From Bacillus benzoevorans (GTDB taxonomy: Bacteria; Bacillota; Bacilli; Bacillales; Cytobacillaceae), in assembly GCF_014207535.1 (NCBI RefSeq), contig NZ_JACHGK010000011.1, positions 98,842-162,841 of the forward strand: a DNA stretch of 64,000 nt, given 5' to 3'. Below the pieces are notes generated by a model. It saw only the letters and a list, made by a program, of their open reading frames with translations. It was not told the DNA's origin and ran no database searches. The position numbers and the translations under genes are program-made. Every line of letters starts with the position of its first letter. The first letter of the stretch is position 1. This document shows positions 15,391 through 23,030 of the stretch, in pieces.

Positions 15391-16752
15391 TTAATTTCCA
15401 ACAGCCGTTTTGTATCGGCTTTCGTTTGAACAAAATTCAGGTAAATTCGCCCTAACTAACGCATCGGCAAATGGTGGCGGCACTGCGTTCCCGCATCTGG
15501 CGACTTGCTCTGTTTTTGGATAAACCTTACCTGTGTAATCCTTGTCGATGATGTATTCCAGCGGGAACCCTTGGGCGTTGAATAATTCCCTCGGCTGCAG
15601 CATCCTCATGCCGATGTCTGTTATTCGGTAATTCTCACCTTTCACAGTCACTAGACCGAATCTGTCTTTTGTCGTGATGGTATGCAAAGGACTATGCAAT
15701 GACTGTCCAACATCGGATCCGTAATATTTTGTAAGAAAGGCAGCTACTAATGAATGATGGTCCTTAACTGTAATGGTGTGCAAAGGTTCTCTTAGACTTA
15801 TCCCGGCGCCTGTATAATTACCGCCATAATTCTTAGCCAGGAAGGCTGTTACAAGTCCAAATCTATTCGCTGTAGGTATTGTTGCTAATGGTTCATAAAG
15901 TCCGCTTGCTCTTGTCTCACTGCCTTGGTGAGTATAATAATGTTGAATGAAACATGCCTTGTCATTAACTATAAAAGGCTCGTTTGATTCTAAAATAAAC
16001 TTTTGGATGCCCCTACCTATCCGGAGCATAGTGTTTTTAGCTAACGGCTTTTTTCTTTCGAAAATAGAAGGTGTTCCAATTGACCAATCAATAACCTCAC
16101 TTGCCGTTCTCCAAGGCTTTAACTTTCCTGTTTTGACAGCTAAACTTTCCGGATCCCCATGAGTAGGCTTTGGCCAAACAATCGGCTTCCCATCACATCT
16201 AGCAATCATAAAGAATCGTTTTCTAGTTGTTGGGGCACCATAATCACATGCTCTTAATTCCCGGAAATCAACTTCATAGCCTAATGATTTCAAAGCCTTC
16301 ACAAATGAATTGAATGTTTTTCCCTTTTTATCAGGATCCGGATATCCACCCTTTAAAGGTCCCCAGGTTTTAAACTCTTCCACATTCTCCAACATAATGA
16401 CACGCGGCTTTACCGCGATCGCCCATTTAACAGCTATCCATGCCAGACCCCGAATCTTCTTGCTGACAGGCTTTCCGCCCTTTGCCTTGCTGAAATGTTT
16501 GCAATCGGGGCTAAACCAAGCCAGACCTACTTTTCTTCCCTTCACAGCCTTTGCTGGATCCACGTCCCATACGTTTTCGCAATAATGTTCCGTATCCGGA
16601 TGATTAGCTTTATGCAAAGCAATAGCAGCTGGGTCATGGTTAATGGCGATGTCAACACTCAATCCCGTTGCCATTTCTATACCCGTACTGGCGCCACCGC
16701 CGCCGGCAAAATTATCAACAATAATTTCCCTAAATAAGTCTAACTGCCGCAA
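15391..16752 (-). CDS. dcm: DNA (cytosine-5-)-methyltransferase
   Basis: A 453-residue C5 cytosine methyltransferase. Motif I is NFAGGGGASTGIEMATG (about residues 13-29), the catalytic motif IV has the phage-type SPDCKHFSKAKG, motif VI is MLENVEEF, motif VIII is GAPTTRKRFFMIA and motif X is RCGNAVPPPFADALV. The target-recognition region contains two similar stretches (REPLHTITVKDHH and HSPLHTITTKDRF). No restriction partner gene is beside it, so it is an orphan enzyme that probably protects phage DNA from host restriction. Confidence 0.9.
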   Translation of the reverse strand: MRQLDLFREIIVDNFAGGGGASTGIEMATGLSVDIAINHDPAAIALHKANHPDTEHYCENVWDVDPAKAVKGRKVGLAWFSPDCKHFSKAKGGKPVSKKIRGLAWIAVKWAIAVKPRVIMLENVEEFKTWGPLKGGYPDPDKKGKTFNSFVKALKSLGYEVDFRELRACDYGAPTTRKRFFMIARCDGKPIVWPKPTHGDPESLAVKTGKLKPWRTASEVIDWSIGTPSIFERKKPLAKNTMLRIGRGIQKFILESNEPFIVNDKACFIQHYYTHQGSETRASGLYEPLATIPTANRFGLVTAFLAKNYGGNYTGAGISLREPLHTITVKDHHSLVAAFLTKYYGSDVGQSLHSPLHTITTKDRFGLVTVKGENYRITDIGMRMLQPRELFNAQGFPLEYIIDKDYTGKVYPKTEQVARCGNAVPPPFADALVRANLPEFCSNESRYKTAVGN

Positions 16753-16756
16753 TTTA

Positions 16757-16960
16757 TCACCTCATTTTCGCTATTTTCATTCCTCCCAGTGTCTTACAAT
16801 CCCATCCATACCGATTGGAACATCTTTTATGATTCCGGCAATGGAGAAGGCAGGTCATGAGCCTGTCCTCCTTCACCATCCATGCCGCCCGGTCGTCAGC
16901 GATAATCACCTGAGCATTCATGATAATGTACTCAATTTCGCTTTGATTTCTGCCAGCCAT
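16757..16960 (-). CDS. Hypothetical cysteine-containing phage protein, 67 residues
   Basis: A small basic protein with four cysteines in the second half (CLLHC, KRCSNRYGWDC), possibly metal-binding. It overlaps the upstream gene by 43 bases and ends 4 bases before the methyltransferase start. Not recognised as a named family. Confidence 0.5.
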   Translation of the reverse strand: MAGRNQSEIEYIIMNAQVIIADDRAAWMVKEDRLMTCLLHCRNHKRCSNRYGWDCKTLGGMKIAKMR

Positions 16961-17088
16961 TCATGCTGCCGCAAATCGATTAGTAAGCCGGCCAACGATA
17001 GTAATTGCTCCTTATCCAGTTCGATATCTAAGGTGTCTTGTTTATTTCCTAATAACCTTGCATAATAGCGTTCTGCATAGTCGTCCAT
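16918..17088 (-). CDS. Hypothetical phage protein, 56 residues
   Basis: A short acidic, helical protein with an excellent ribosome site (AGGAGGGCGGCAACG). Pattern MDDYAERYYARLLGNKQD followed by an amphipathic helix. It overlaps the next gene in another frame. Unknown function. Confidence 0.55.
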   Translation of the reverse strand: MDDYAERYYARLLGNKQDTLDIELDKEQLLSLAGLLIDLRQHEWLAEIKAKLSTLS

Positions 17089-17108
17089 CGTTGCCGCCCT
17101 CCTTTTTA

Positions 17109-17828
17109 TTAAGCGATAATAACCACTTTTCCGTTTTCAATTTCAGTTTTCAAAGCTTGCTCTAAATATTCTTTAATATTTTTCATGGCAGCTAGTTTCC
17201 AAGCGCCTCCATCAGCTTCAAATAATGTGCATCTTGGACCGTTTTGCATTCTGAATATAAAATCACTCTCAGGTTGTTCCACTTCAACAAATGTACGATA
17301 TGGAGCTAATACAACGGGATTTGGTACTTGAACTGTCGCAACGGTTGCGACTCCGACTTTTGCTTGTACAGCCTGGGAAACACCGTCATCACCAATTTGT
17401 CTTACATTTTCCTCTTTTATGTTCCCGACTACTTTCAGCATGATATCCCGATCTTCGTTTTTAACGAATGCGGACTGGAGCTTGATATTAAACTCTTCCG
17501 CATCGTACCAGCGGTCAAAATGGAATGATGGGACCATGGCTTTCGCTTGAATGTACTCATTGCGGTTATAGTTCCCGTTAAAAGGACTGAATGCGACGAC
17601 CTCTGTCGGACTGACTACATGAACCATTCTCTTCTCAAATCCATCATCATCGAAATTTGAAATAAGATACTCAGCTAATCCAGATAGGCTTCTTACTTCC
17701 AGTTGGTCTGGTGTTGCTTCTTTGATTAGGTGCAGTGGTTGAGTTGAATAATCTTGATTTCCTACAGTTTGTACTTCTGCTGTTCCTAAATTGACAATGT
17801 ATTGAAGAGCTTCTTTAATCATTTTCAT
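17109..17828 (-). CDS. Conserved phage protein of the recombination/replication region
   Basis: A 239-residue protein resembling a family found beside RusA and small replication genes in many Firmicutes phages (SLSGLAEYLISNFD near the N-terminus; FIFRMQNGPRCTLFEADGG near the C-terminus). It has no motif I can tie to a reaction. It forms a pair with the 123-residue gene just upstream; the two usually occur together, suggesting a joint function. Confidence 0.6.
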   Translation of the reverse strand: MKMIKEALQYIVNLGTAEVQTVGNQDYSTQPLHLIKEATPDQLEVRSLSGLAEYLISNFDDDGFEKRMVHVVSPTEVVAFSPFNGNYNRNEYIQAKAMVPSFHFDRWYDAEEFNIKLQSAFVKNEDRDIMLKVVGNIKEENVRQIGDDGVSQAVQAKVGVATVATVQVPNPVVLAPYRTFVEVEQPESDFIFRMQNGPRCTLFEADGGAWKLAAMKNIKEYLEQALKTEIENGKVVIIA

Positions 17829-17860
17829 TCCTCCATATTTTCATTTAATATTTTGATAGA

Positions 17861-18232
17861 TTAGTTTTTAAAGCTAATAACCTTAGAGCCAACATCGTCA
17901 TGAACTTCGCCTGTTTCTACATCAAGATAAGTTTGACCTTTGATTCCTGACTTTAATTCTGCACCTGATGCTTTACCGTTGTTATCAAGATCCATTAAAA
18001 TTTTTGCCTCGATTGGTTCCGCCGGCGCAAGTGTGCTTTTTGCCATGACATTGGTTAAAATGACATCCCTCTTGTTATCAGCAGATAGCGTAATGGTTAA
18101 AGTGAGCTTTCTTTTTTTCTTTGCATCCGTGTTAGGAACGGCAATGTTTTCTAAAACTTTTTGAAGTTCTTCATTTGCTCTCTCAGCAAGAGCGCCGTTT
18201 GCAAATGTGTTTAAATCGATTTTGATTGGCAT
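17861..18232 (-). CDS. Conserved phage protein, sometimes called replication terminator protein
   Basis: A 123-residue protein with the recurrent N-terminus LNTFANGALAERANEELQKV and central KKKRKLTLTITLSADNKRD. Databases often label this family replication terminator protein, but I know of no direct evidence for that and see no DNA-binding motif. It is paired with the downstream 239-residue protein and follows RusA with almost no gap. Confidence 0.6.
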   Translation of the reverse strand: MPIKIDLNTFANGALAERANEELQKVLENIAVPNTDAKKKRKLTLTITLSADNKRDVILTNVMAKSTLAPAEPIEAKILMDLDNNGKASGAELKSGIKGQTYLDVETGEVHDDVGSKVISFKN

Positions 18233-18235
18233 TGA

Positions 18236-18655
18236 TTAACCCTCCTGAATTTCTTTTATGGATACTTCAATCCGTGGAGTCTCGCTGTACCACTTGCTTA
18301 TATGTAAATCCACGACTTGACTATCATCTTTCCAAATGACGGATTTTAGTGCATCCTTTATACCCTTAACGTAATTATCAACATCGGGCTTTGTGACCGG
18401 ACGCAACTCTCCTTTTTCGGCTGCCATGGTCTTTTTCTTGCTGAAACTTTTTAAACTAGGTTTATAGATATTTACTTTCATAGCCAACGGTCCGTCTAAT
18501 AGAGAAGGCGGCCGATGCTCTGAAGCTACTAATCTGACATATTTTTTGAAGTCCCTCGACTTGGCCGGGTCATACATTCTAACGTTTCCGTTTACCGTGG
18601 TTGCCCGCGGCCGCCCCTGCGCTACTGGTGTCCCGTACACTGTGAATTTAATCAT
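18236..18655 (-). CDS. rusA: RusA-type Holliday junction resolvase
   Basis: A 139-residue crossover-junction endonuclease. The catalytic signature is present: KPDVDNYVKGIKDALKSV with two Asp, then KDDSQVVDLHISK with another acidic pair. It dissolves branched DNA made in phage replication and recombination, so that packaging is not blocked. It overlaps the MazG-like gene by 8 bases. Confidence 0.88.
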   Translation of the reverse strand: MIKFTVYGTPVAQGRPRATTVNGNVRMYDPAKSRDFKKYVRLVASEHRPPSLLDGPLAMKVNIYKPSLKSFSKKKTMAAEKGELRPVTKPDVDNYVKGIKDALKSVIWKDDSQVVDLHISKWYSETPRIEVSIKEIQEG

Positions 18656-18911
18656 TCATAACGCCACGTTCCTCAGCCACCTGCTCCGCCATCCTGACCG
18701 CCTCAGCTGCCACTTGTACAAGTTCCTCGTACAGATTTGCTTTATTTTTAGTCTGCAATGCCGTTCCCACTTCTCCGACTTCCTCCACTAGTACCGGAAA
18801 GCGTTCAAGCAAACTCAATGTATCTGGATGGATTCTGTCCTGCCGCGCCCGTTCCATTCCGACATCCACAAGAACATCATTTGTCAGATGGTTAAATTTA
18901 ATCACGCCCAT
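18648..18911 (-). CDS. MazG-like phage protein
   Basis: An 87-residue helical protein with acidic motifs resembling the all-alpha NTP pyrophosphatase fold (LVEEVGEVGTAL, then NLYEELVQVAAEAVRM). Family members hydrolyse nucleotide triphosphates or alarmones. The start at 18911 is chosen because CAGGAGAG lies upstream; a longer frame to 18950 lacks a site. It is shorter than classic MazG, so activity is uncertain. Confidence 0.65.
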   Translation of the reverse strand: MGVIKFNHLTNDVLVDVGMERARQDRIHPDTLSLLERFPVLVEEVGEVGTALQTKNKANLYEELVQVAAEAVRMAEQVAEERGVMND

Positions 18912-19014
18912 ATCCGTACACTCTCCTGTCCAATTCGAATAAAGAATCATAGCGATATTCTGTAAATCTTGCTAAATAATAAAGTTGCTGAAGTGTTGCC
19001 TTTTTGAAATTCAT
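18898..19014 (-). CDS. Small phage protein, 38 residues
   Basis: A short frame with an ATGA overlap to the preceding zinc-finger gene and a 14-base overlap with the MazG-like gene, a typical coupled arrangement. The product is aromatic-rich (LYYLARFTEYRYDSLFELD). Unknown function. Confidence 0.45.
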   Translation of the reverse strand: MNFKKATLQQLYYLARFTEYRYDSLFELDRRVYGYGRD

Positions 19015-19367
19015 CCAGACACCACCCGATGCTTAGACAATCCAAGATACTGCAACATTTTTCTAAAAGATGTGTCACTCATTCCCAGCGCTTCTCGAAT
19101 ATCAGATTTTCTAACATTCTGTTTCACAAGATAAGCGATTTCGGATGTTGTCATATCCTCTCCTTTTGCTAAAATGCGTTTTAATAACTCTGGTTTATTA
19201 TCATCAATTAACGGTCTCAACTGCGCAAATCGTTCATATACCTGGCATCCAGTACATAATCTTGCATGCACTTCTTTTTTTAGAACTTGTCTATTTGGTA
19301 TTTTTCTTTCGCATCCATCGCATTGGTTAAGCAAATGACAGATGCGTAACATGGTTTGATTAGCCAC
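19011..19367 (-). CDS. Zinc-finger plus helix-turn-helix phage regulator
   Basis: A 118-residue protein. The N-terminal half has a four-cysteine cluster (CDGCERK and LCTGCQVYERF), the C-terminal half a helix-turn-helix (TSEIAYLVKQNVRKSDI, then LGMSDTSFRKMLQYL). I start it at GTG 19367, which has AAAAGGAGG upstream, rather than at the first in-frame TTG. It could be an early or middle regulator of phage transcription. The stop overlaps the next small gene. Confidence 0.6.
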   Translation of the reverse strand: MANQTMLRICHLLNQCDGCERKIPNRQVLKKEVHARLCTGCQVYERFAQLRPLIDDNKPELLKRILAKGEDMTTSEIAYLVKQNVRKSDIREALGMSDTSFRKMLQYLGLSKHRVVSG

Positions 19368-19569
19368 CAAAAAATCCTCCTTTTCTCGCTTCAATCCTTT
19401 TATTTCGTGATAGATGCAGAAGCGCTAAGAATATTTCATCTGGTTCTCTTTCTAAATACTCGGACATATAATAAACGCTGAAGCCTTTTTTCCACATTTC
19501 AACGATTTCTCGCAATTCATACCTATCGAAAATGAAATCTAAGCCCTCTAAAACTATGACTTTATTCAC
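19360..19569 (-). CDS. Small helix-turn-helix-like phage protein
   Basis: A 69-residue protein starting at GTG 19569. Residues about 16-55 (YELREIVEMWKKGFSVYYMS, then EYLEREPDEIF) look like a simple DNA-binding helix-turn-helix of the kind in sigma-like phage proteins. It directly follows an HNH gene and overlaps the zinc-finger gene by 8 bases. Confidence 0.55.
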   Translation of the reverse strand: MNKVIVLEGLDFIFDRYELREIVEMWKKGFSVYYMSEYLEREPDEIFLALLHLSRNKRIEARKGGFFGG

Positions 19570-19570
19570 A

Positions 19571-20227
19571 TTAATCCATACCCCAATATTTTATTTCAGC
19601 TTCTTTTCTAGCCTTCGCGGCTTCTTCAAGAGTATCGAATGTTCCAAGATGTGAGAATTTTCCTCTGTATTTAATTTGCGCTTTAAATTTCCGTTCTCTT
19701 TTTGACCAATGCACACCTCTGACTCCGGTGTTATTGTTTTTCTGGAGACGTTTATTAATCGCTTGTTGCGTAAGGTCAGCCCATCGGCAATTAGACGGCT
19801 CGTAATTACCATTTACATCAATACGATCTAGCGTATAGGATAAAGTTGGCCTTTTACCCATATCACTCAGAAAGGACTCAAAGCTATTTCTCCATCTCTT
19901 GCAAACTTTTATGCCTCTACCTCCATACCTTTCGTAGTTGTTCACACTTTCATCCTCACAACGCGTAATCATGCTTCGCCACGAACGATATTCGGGTGAA
20001 TTTTTTGCTGTGTGGCCATGTTTAAAGTTAGCGTTAGATGTTTTTTCTTTTTGGAGGCATCCGCAACTTTTACTAACTCCCCTTTTCAATGAATTTCCAG
20101 CAACTACAGTTACGTTTCCACATTCACATTTGCATCGCCAATATGAATTTGTGTCTTTCATAGAATCAAACTCTAAAACTGTCAATCGGCCAAAAATTTC
20201 TCCAGCCAAATTCATTCGTTTAGCCAT
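19571..20227 (-). CDS. HNH homing endonuclease with AP2-like domain (third copy)
   Basis: A 218-residue paralogue of the 219-residue enzyme at 1771-2430, sharing the cysteine cluster (CKCECGNV, SCGC), the core TLDRIDVNGNYEPSNCRWAD and the AP2-like tail (GVRGVHWSKRERKFKAQIKY). Unlike the other two it has no promoter-leader unit of its own: it starts inside the end of a 30-residue gene and has no terminator, so it is expressed with the early operon. The insertion lies in early rather than late genes. Confidence 0.85.
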   Translation of the reverse strand: MAKRMNLAGEIFGRLTVLEFDSMKDTNSYWRCKCECGNVTVVAGNSLKRGVSKSCGCLQKEKTSNANFKHGHTAKNSPEYRSWRSMITRCEDESVNNYERYGGRGIKVCKRWRNSFESFLSDMGKRPTLSYTLDRIDVNGNYEPSNCRWADLTQQAINKRLQKNNNTGVRGVHWSKRERKFKAQIKYRGKFSHLGTFDTLEEAAKARKEAEIKYWGMD

Positions 20228-20304
20228 TTATCAATACCACCTATCACACGATTCATTCTAGGGCTTCGCAATTCTATTGTTTTAGATAGTTTGCTAACTG
20301 CCAT
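20212..20304 (-). CDS. Small phage protein, 30 residues, overlapping an HNH gene
   Basis: A short frame with a strong GAAAGGTGG ribosome site. Product MAVSKLSKTIELRSPRMN continuing to WLNE. Its last codons overlap the first 16 bases of the HNH gene in another frame. It may be an intact micro-gene or the 5' remnant of a gene cut by the HNH insertion. Confidence 0.4.
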   Translation of the reverse strand: MAVSKLSKTIELRSPRMNRVIGGIDKWLNE

Positions 20305-20365
20305 TAGAACCACCTTTCATAAGCGTAATTTTTGTGATTTTTTGCGTTAATTCATCGGAATGTGG

Positions 20366-20449
20366 TTAGTTTTTGCATCCACACAAAGGACATTTCCCCT
20401 CGTAATCCTTGTTGTATTCATATCTGCACTCATTACACTTGTTGTCCAT
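20366..20449 (-). CDS. 27-residue zinc-ribbon phage peptide
   Basis: A tiny frame encoding CNEC and CPLC cysteine pairs separated by 12 residues, a minimal zinc ribbon. It lies between two small early genes; the ribosome site is weak. Probably real because the cysteine pairing is intact, function unknown. Confidence 0.45.
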   Translation of the reverse strand: MDNKCNECRYEYNKDYEGKCPLCGCKN

Positions 20450-20477
20450 AATCGTTTTCACTCCCTCACTCTTTACG

Positions 20478-20663
20478 TCAAAACCATTTTTCAGAATCAG
20501 ACTCCACATCACGCCGCCGGAAACTGGCAACCGCCAGCTCCTGCTTTAAATCCTCGTTTGTTAGCAAATCCAATGAAACACCAGACCGAGATTGGTTAAT
20601 ATTCAGGTTGTTTAATTCCTCGATGTAGATTTTTCTTATAGCTGTTTCGTATAAGATCCCCAT
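20478..20663 (-). CDS. Hypothetical phage protein, 61 residues
   Basis: A small protein beginning MGILYETAIRKIYIEELNNL and ending RRRDVESDSEKWF, with AGGAGCG ahead of the ATG. Not recognised. It is part of the early operon downstream of the DnaC-like gene. Confidence 0.5.
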   Translation of the reverse strand: MGILYETAIRKIYIEELNNLNINQSRSGVSLDLLTNEDLKQELAVASFRRRDVESDSEKWF

Positions 20664-20665
20664 CG

Positions 20666-20827
20666 TTACGCTCCTTTCAAATCATCTTCAATAAAGAATT
20701 TTTGATATAAAGCTAAAAATCTAGCATCTGCATCCTGATGCGGCCTACATATCGGACAAGGAGCGAATTTAATCGAATAACTCGTATAAATATGGATAAC
20801 GTGAGTACCTTTACAAAGTTCACACAT
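20666..20827 (-). CDS. Small double-CxxC phage protein with no normal start codon
   Basis: A 53-codon frame with two cysteine pairs (CELC and CPIC) 24 residues apart, followed by a helical tail. The expected start before CELC reads ATA, not ATG; an ATG one base over meets a stop at once. An AGGTG ribosome site lies 5 bases upstream of the ATA. The gene either uses a rare ATA start, has lost its start by mutation, or contains a sequence error. Confidence 0.4.
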   Translation of the reverse strand: MCELCKGTHVIHIYTSYSIKFAPCPICRPHQDADARFLALYQKFFIEDDLKGA

Positions 20828-20828
20828 A

Positions 20829-21680
20829 TTAAGCACCTGCCAATCTATAATTTAATAATTTCCGATCCCCTTTGATAACCACTGTATAATCACGGCTCAT
20901 TTCAAAAATGCGTGTTCCTAATGCCTCATCAATGTCGCACAGTTGATCCACTGTTTTCTCGCTGCTTACCATGATGGGTTTATGATTCAAGTATCGATAA
21001 TTGATTACCGCAAACATTTGCTCAATTTGGAATTGTGTTGGATTGGTTCTCCCTTTGAATAAGTCATCAATGTATAAAACGCCGATCCGTTTCATTTTTG
21101 TGAGCTTCTCTTCCAGTAAGTCGAAGTTATCTTTCAAATCATTGAAACCCTCGACAAATGGGAAATATAGGACACTAACCTGTTTTTTCATAATTAAATT
21201 GTTTGCCAATGCCGTCAGCAGATGTGTTTTGCCAGCTCCAGGCTGTCCTAATAGGCTGATGCTGTTGCACCGTTGGTCTTTTATCCGTTCGAAGTCTTTA
21301 AAGTAATCCACGGCACACTGGTAAGCGTTTCTTATCACTTCTGGCTTTCCGTCGATATTAAAGCTCGAGAATGTCACTTTTTTAAATTCATCCGTGATTT
21401 CGCTAAATTTCATTAAGTGATTAGACTGCCGTTTCTTCGCACATTCACAATCAAACATTGTTTCGTAAAATTTAGGTTGTCCGTTCGGCCAGGCGCGTTG
21501 GTTCCCTGCCTCGTCCAGGTCAGGAATGTTCTTAAGGATGAATCCTTTGTCCTTGCATAATGAGCAGTCAAACTGGTTTTCTCCTTGGAACTCTGCCGAC
21601 GAAGTCACCGAGGATTGGTTCTTTATTTTCTTTTGTAGGTCCGCTAGCACCTCTGTCATACTTGTAAACCTTTGCGCCAT
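20829..21680 (-). CDS. DnaC/DnaI-like helicase loader ATPase
   Basis: A 283-residue AAA+ protein. An N-terminal cysteine cluster (CSLCKDKGF, then DCECAKK, about residues 45-85) precedes the ATPase core with Walker A LLGQPGAGKTHL and Walker B GVLYIDDLF. It would load the host replicative helicase at the phage origin, together with the DnaD-like protein encoded just upstream. I start it at ATG 21680 because AAAGGAG lies 7 bases before it. The gene overlaps the DnaD-like gene by 113 bases. Confidence 0.82.
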   Translation of the reverse strand: MAQRFTSMTEVLADLQKKIKNQSSVTSSAEFQGENQFDCSLCKDKGFILKNIPDLDEAGNQRAWPNGQPKFYETMFDCECAKKRQSNHLMKFSEITDEFKKVTFSSFNIDGKPEVIRNAYQCAVDYFKDFERIKDQRCNSISLLGQPGAGKTHLLTALANNLIMKKQVSVLYFPFVEGFNDLKDNFDLLEEKLTKMKRIGVLYIDDLFKGRTNPTQFQIEQMFAVINYRYLNHKPIMVSSEKTVDQLCDIDEALGTRIFEMSRDYTVVIKGDRKLLNYRLAGA

Positions 21681-22419
21681 TGTCATTCTCCTTTCTGAAT
21701 TTTTCTTGCTCATAAACTCTTACTCTATCCAATGAATCTAGTTTGTTATTAGCCCATTCTTTCAGTAGGTACTCAACAAATCCGAAATACCGTTTGTTCT
21801 TATTGTCAGCTATCTTAATAGCTTCGTTTATGATTTCGCGTTGACCATTAAAGTCGTTTTCCCATGAATAGAGATTTTCTCTTTGTATCTCAGATAATCT
21901 ACAAAGAGATTTTTCAAACAATATAGATGGATCTTCTTCAGTAGTAGTGGCAGTAGTTTTTTTGTCAGGATCTTCTTTTGCTTCTTCTACTTCACTTTCC
22001 TTTACTTTAATTTCTTTTCCTTTACTTTCCTTGCTTTCAATTTGCTTAGCATTTGCTTGTTTTTTGCTTGAACCACCTTTTTTCCCTGCAGCTCTACGCT
22101 TTTCTGATATTTCATCCTTCATTTTCATCCGCCTTGAAAGTGATTGAGAAAAAATATAATCTCCATCATCAATAAGCAATCCAACATCTAAACACGTTTC
22201 GATTACTTGATTAACCAATTCATCTCCGTTAGCAAAGCAAAAGCTAAGCAATTGCTTATCATCTGCTAACCATTTGTAATCATCCTGCTCTCTAAGTGTT
22301 TCGATAATTGCCCAATAAATTCCGTACCCTTCCCATCCATGTTTTGCTCTTAGTTTTAATATCTTTGGATCTTTATGCGCATTACTGTCATGGGAAAAGT
22401 AGTAAGCGTCTTTTGCCAT
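21568..22419 (-). CDS. DnaD-like replication initiation protein (DUF4373 type)
   Basis: A 283-residue protein. The N-terminal 90 residues match the Lin1244/DUF4373 winged-helix type (HDSNAHKDPKILKLRAKHG, YGIYWAIIETLRE), common in phage initiators. A lysine-rich linker and a DnaD-like C-terminal domain follow. It probably binds the phage origin and hands over to the DnaC-like loader. TAGGAGGTGGAGG precedes the ATG. Confidence 0.75.
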   Translation of the reverse strand: MAKDAYYFSHDSNAHKDPKILKLRAKHGWEGYGIYWAIIETLREQDDYKWLADDKQLLSFCFANGDELVNQVIETCLDVGLLIDDGDYIFSQSLSRRMKMKDEISEKRRAAGKKGGSSKKQANAKQIESKESKGKEIKVKESEVEEAKEDPDKKTTATTTEEDPSILFEKSLCRLSEIQRENLYSWENDFNGQREIINEAIKIADNKNKRYFGFVEYLLKEWANNKLDSLDRVRVYEQEKFRKENDNGAKVYKYDRGASGPTKENKEPILGDFVGRVPRRKPV

Positions 22420-22455
22420 ACCACCTCCACCTCCTATATAGTTAAAAATCTATGT

Positions 22456-22599
22456 CTACTTACCGGCCAGTTCCTTCCGCAACATCATCACAATAAAAGC
22501 ATTTTTAGAAATTCCCAATTCAGCAGCCTTCACCCCGATTTGTTCTATCACCTTTTTATCCGTACGCAAGGTAAAATTAATTTTGGTGTCGTTTGTCAT
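22456..22599 (-). CDS. Ribbon-helix-helix repressor-like protein (Arc/CopG type), minus strand
   Basis: A 47-residue protein with the RHH layout: a beta strand INFTLRTDKKV, then two helices ending FIVMMLRKELAG. It is the first gene after a strong promoter (-35 TTGACG 22654-22649, 17-base spacer, -10 TATAAT 22631-22626), in which TGACGTCA palindromes cover the -35 and spacer. One more palindrome overlaps its ribosome site. It most likely represses itself and the replication genes downstream. Confidence 0.65.
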   Translation of the reverse strand: MTNDTKINFTLRTDKKVIEQIGVKAAELGISKNAFIVMMLRKELAGK

Positions 22600-22602
22600 A
22601 AT

Positions 22603-22715
22603 TATGACGTCACCTCCATATCTTTATTATATAACGACGTCACATTGACGTCAAACGTATTTTCCGATTGCTTTAAATCGTCATTTGTCATTATAATGAT
22701 GTCAAAAAGGAATGT
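22603..22715. promoter_or_regulatory. Divergent promoters with four TGACGTCA-type operators
   Basis: Between the two divergent RHH genes lie 8-base palindromes at 22605-22612 and 22646-22653 (TGACGTCA), and near-copies at 22635-22642 (CGACGTCA) and 22697-22704 (TGATGTCA). They overlap the minus-strand -35 and ribosome site and the plus-strand -10 (TATAAT at 22693-22698, with TTGCTT 18 bases upstream). This arrangement is typical of RHH operators. Confidence 0.65.
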
Positions 22716-22720
22716 TTCAC

Positions 22721-22861
22721 ATGACTGAAAAACGATATACCCTTAGAATCAATGAAGAGACTTTTGATAAAATAAAGCAGCTGGCCGAAAGTAATAAACG
22801 CTCTATTGCTAAAGAGATTGAATACATCTTGGAAAGGTATTTAGAGAAGGAAGAGAAATAA
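22721..22861 (+). CDS. Ribbon-helix-helix protein (Arc type), plus strand
   Basis: A 46-residue protein with RYTLRINEETFDKIKQLA as the strand and first helix, then KEIEYILERYLEKEE as the second helix. It is the only plus-strand gene in this part of the prophage, divergent from the other RHH gene, and shares its operator region. AAAAAGGAATG precedes the ATG. The pair could form a bistable switch controlling replication gene expression. Confidence 0.65.
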   Translation: MTEKRYTLRINEETFDKIKQLAESNKRSIAKEIEYILERYLEKEEK

Positions 22862-22862
22862 T

Positions 22863-23030
22863 TCACTTCCTCTCACAAACCGCCATACCGTCTTTTATTT
22901 GCTTAACTTTGTATTCTGGATAGCATTTCTGCATATAATCCAATACCAGCCGTTTTAATTGCTCTGTGTTTTGTGCCTGAGAGAAGCACCACTCAGGCAG
23001 AAGGACATTTGTTTTGAATTCAAAACTCAT
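22863..23030 (-). CDS. Hypothetical phage protein, 55 residues
   Basis: A small protein convergent with the plus-strand RHH gene (2 bases between the stops) and coupled to the upstream gene by an ATGA overlap. Pattern MSFEFKTNVLLPEWCFSQAQ, then a helical second half ending KDGMAVCERK. Function unknown. Confidence 0.5.
   Translation of the reverse strand: MSFEFKTNVLLPEWCFSQAQNTEQLKRLVLDYMQKCYPEYKVKQIKDGMAVCERK

Noticed and set aside
16643..17065. 140-residue plus-strand frame opposite the methyltransferase
   Set aside because: It is the antisense of well-supported minus-strand genes, has no ribosome site and a low-complexity product.
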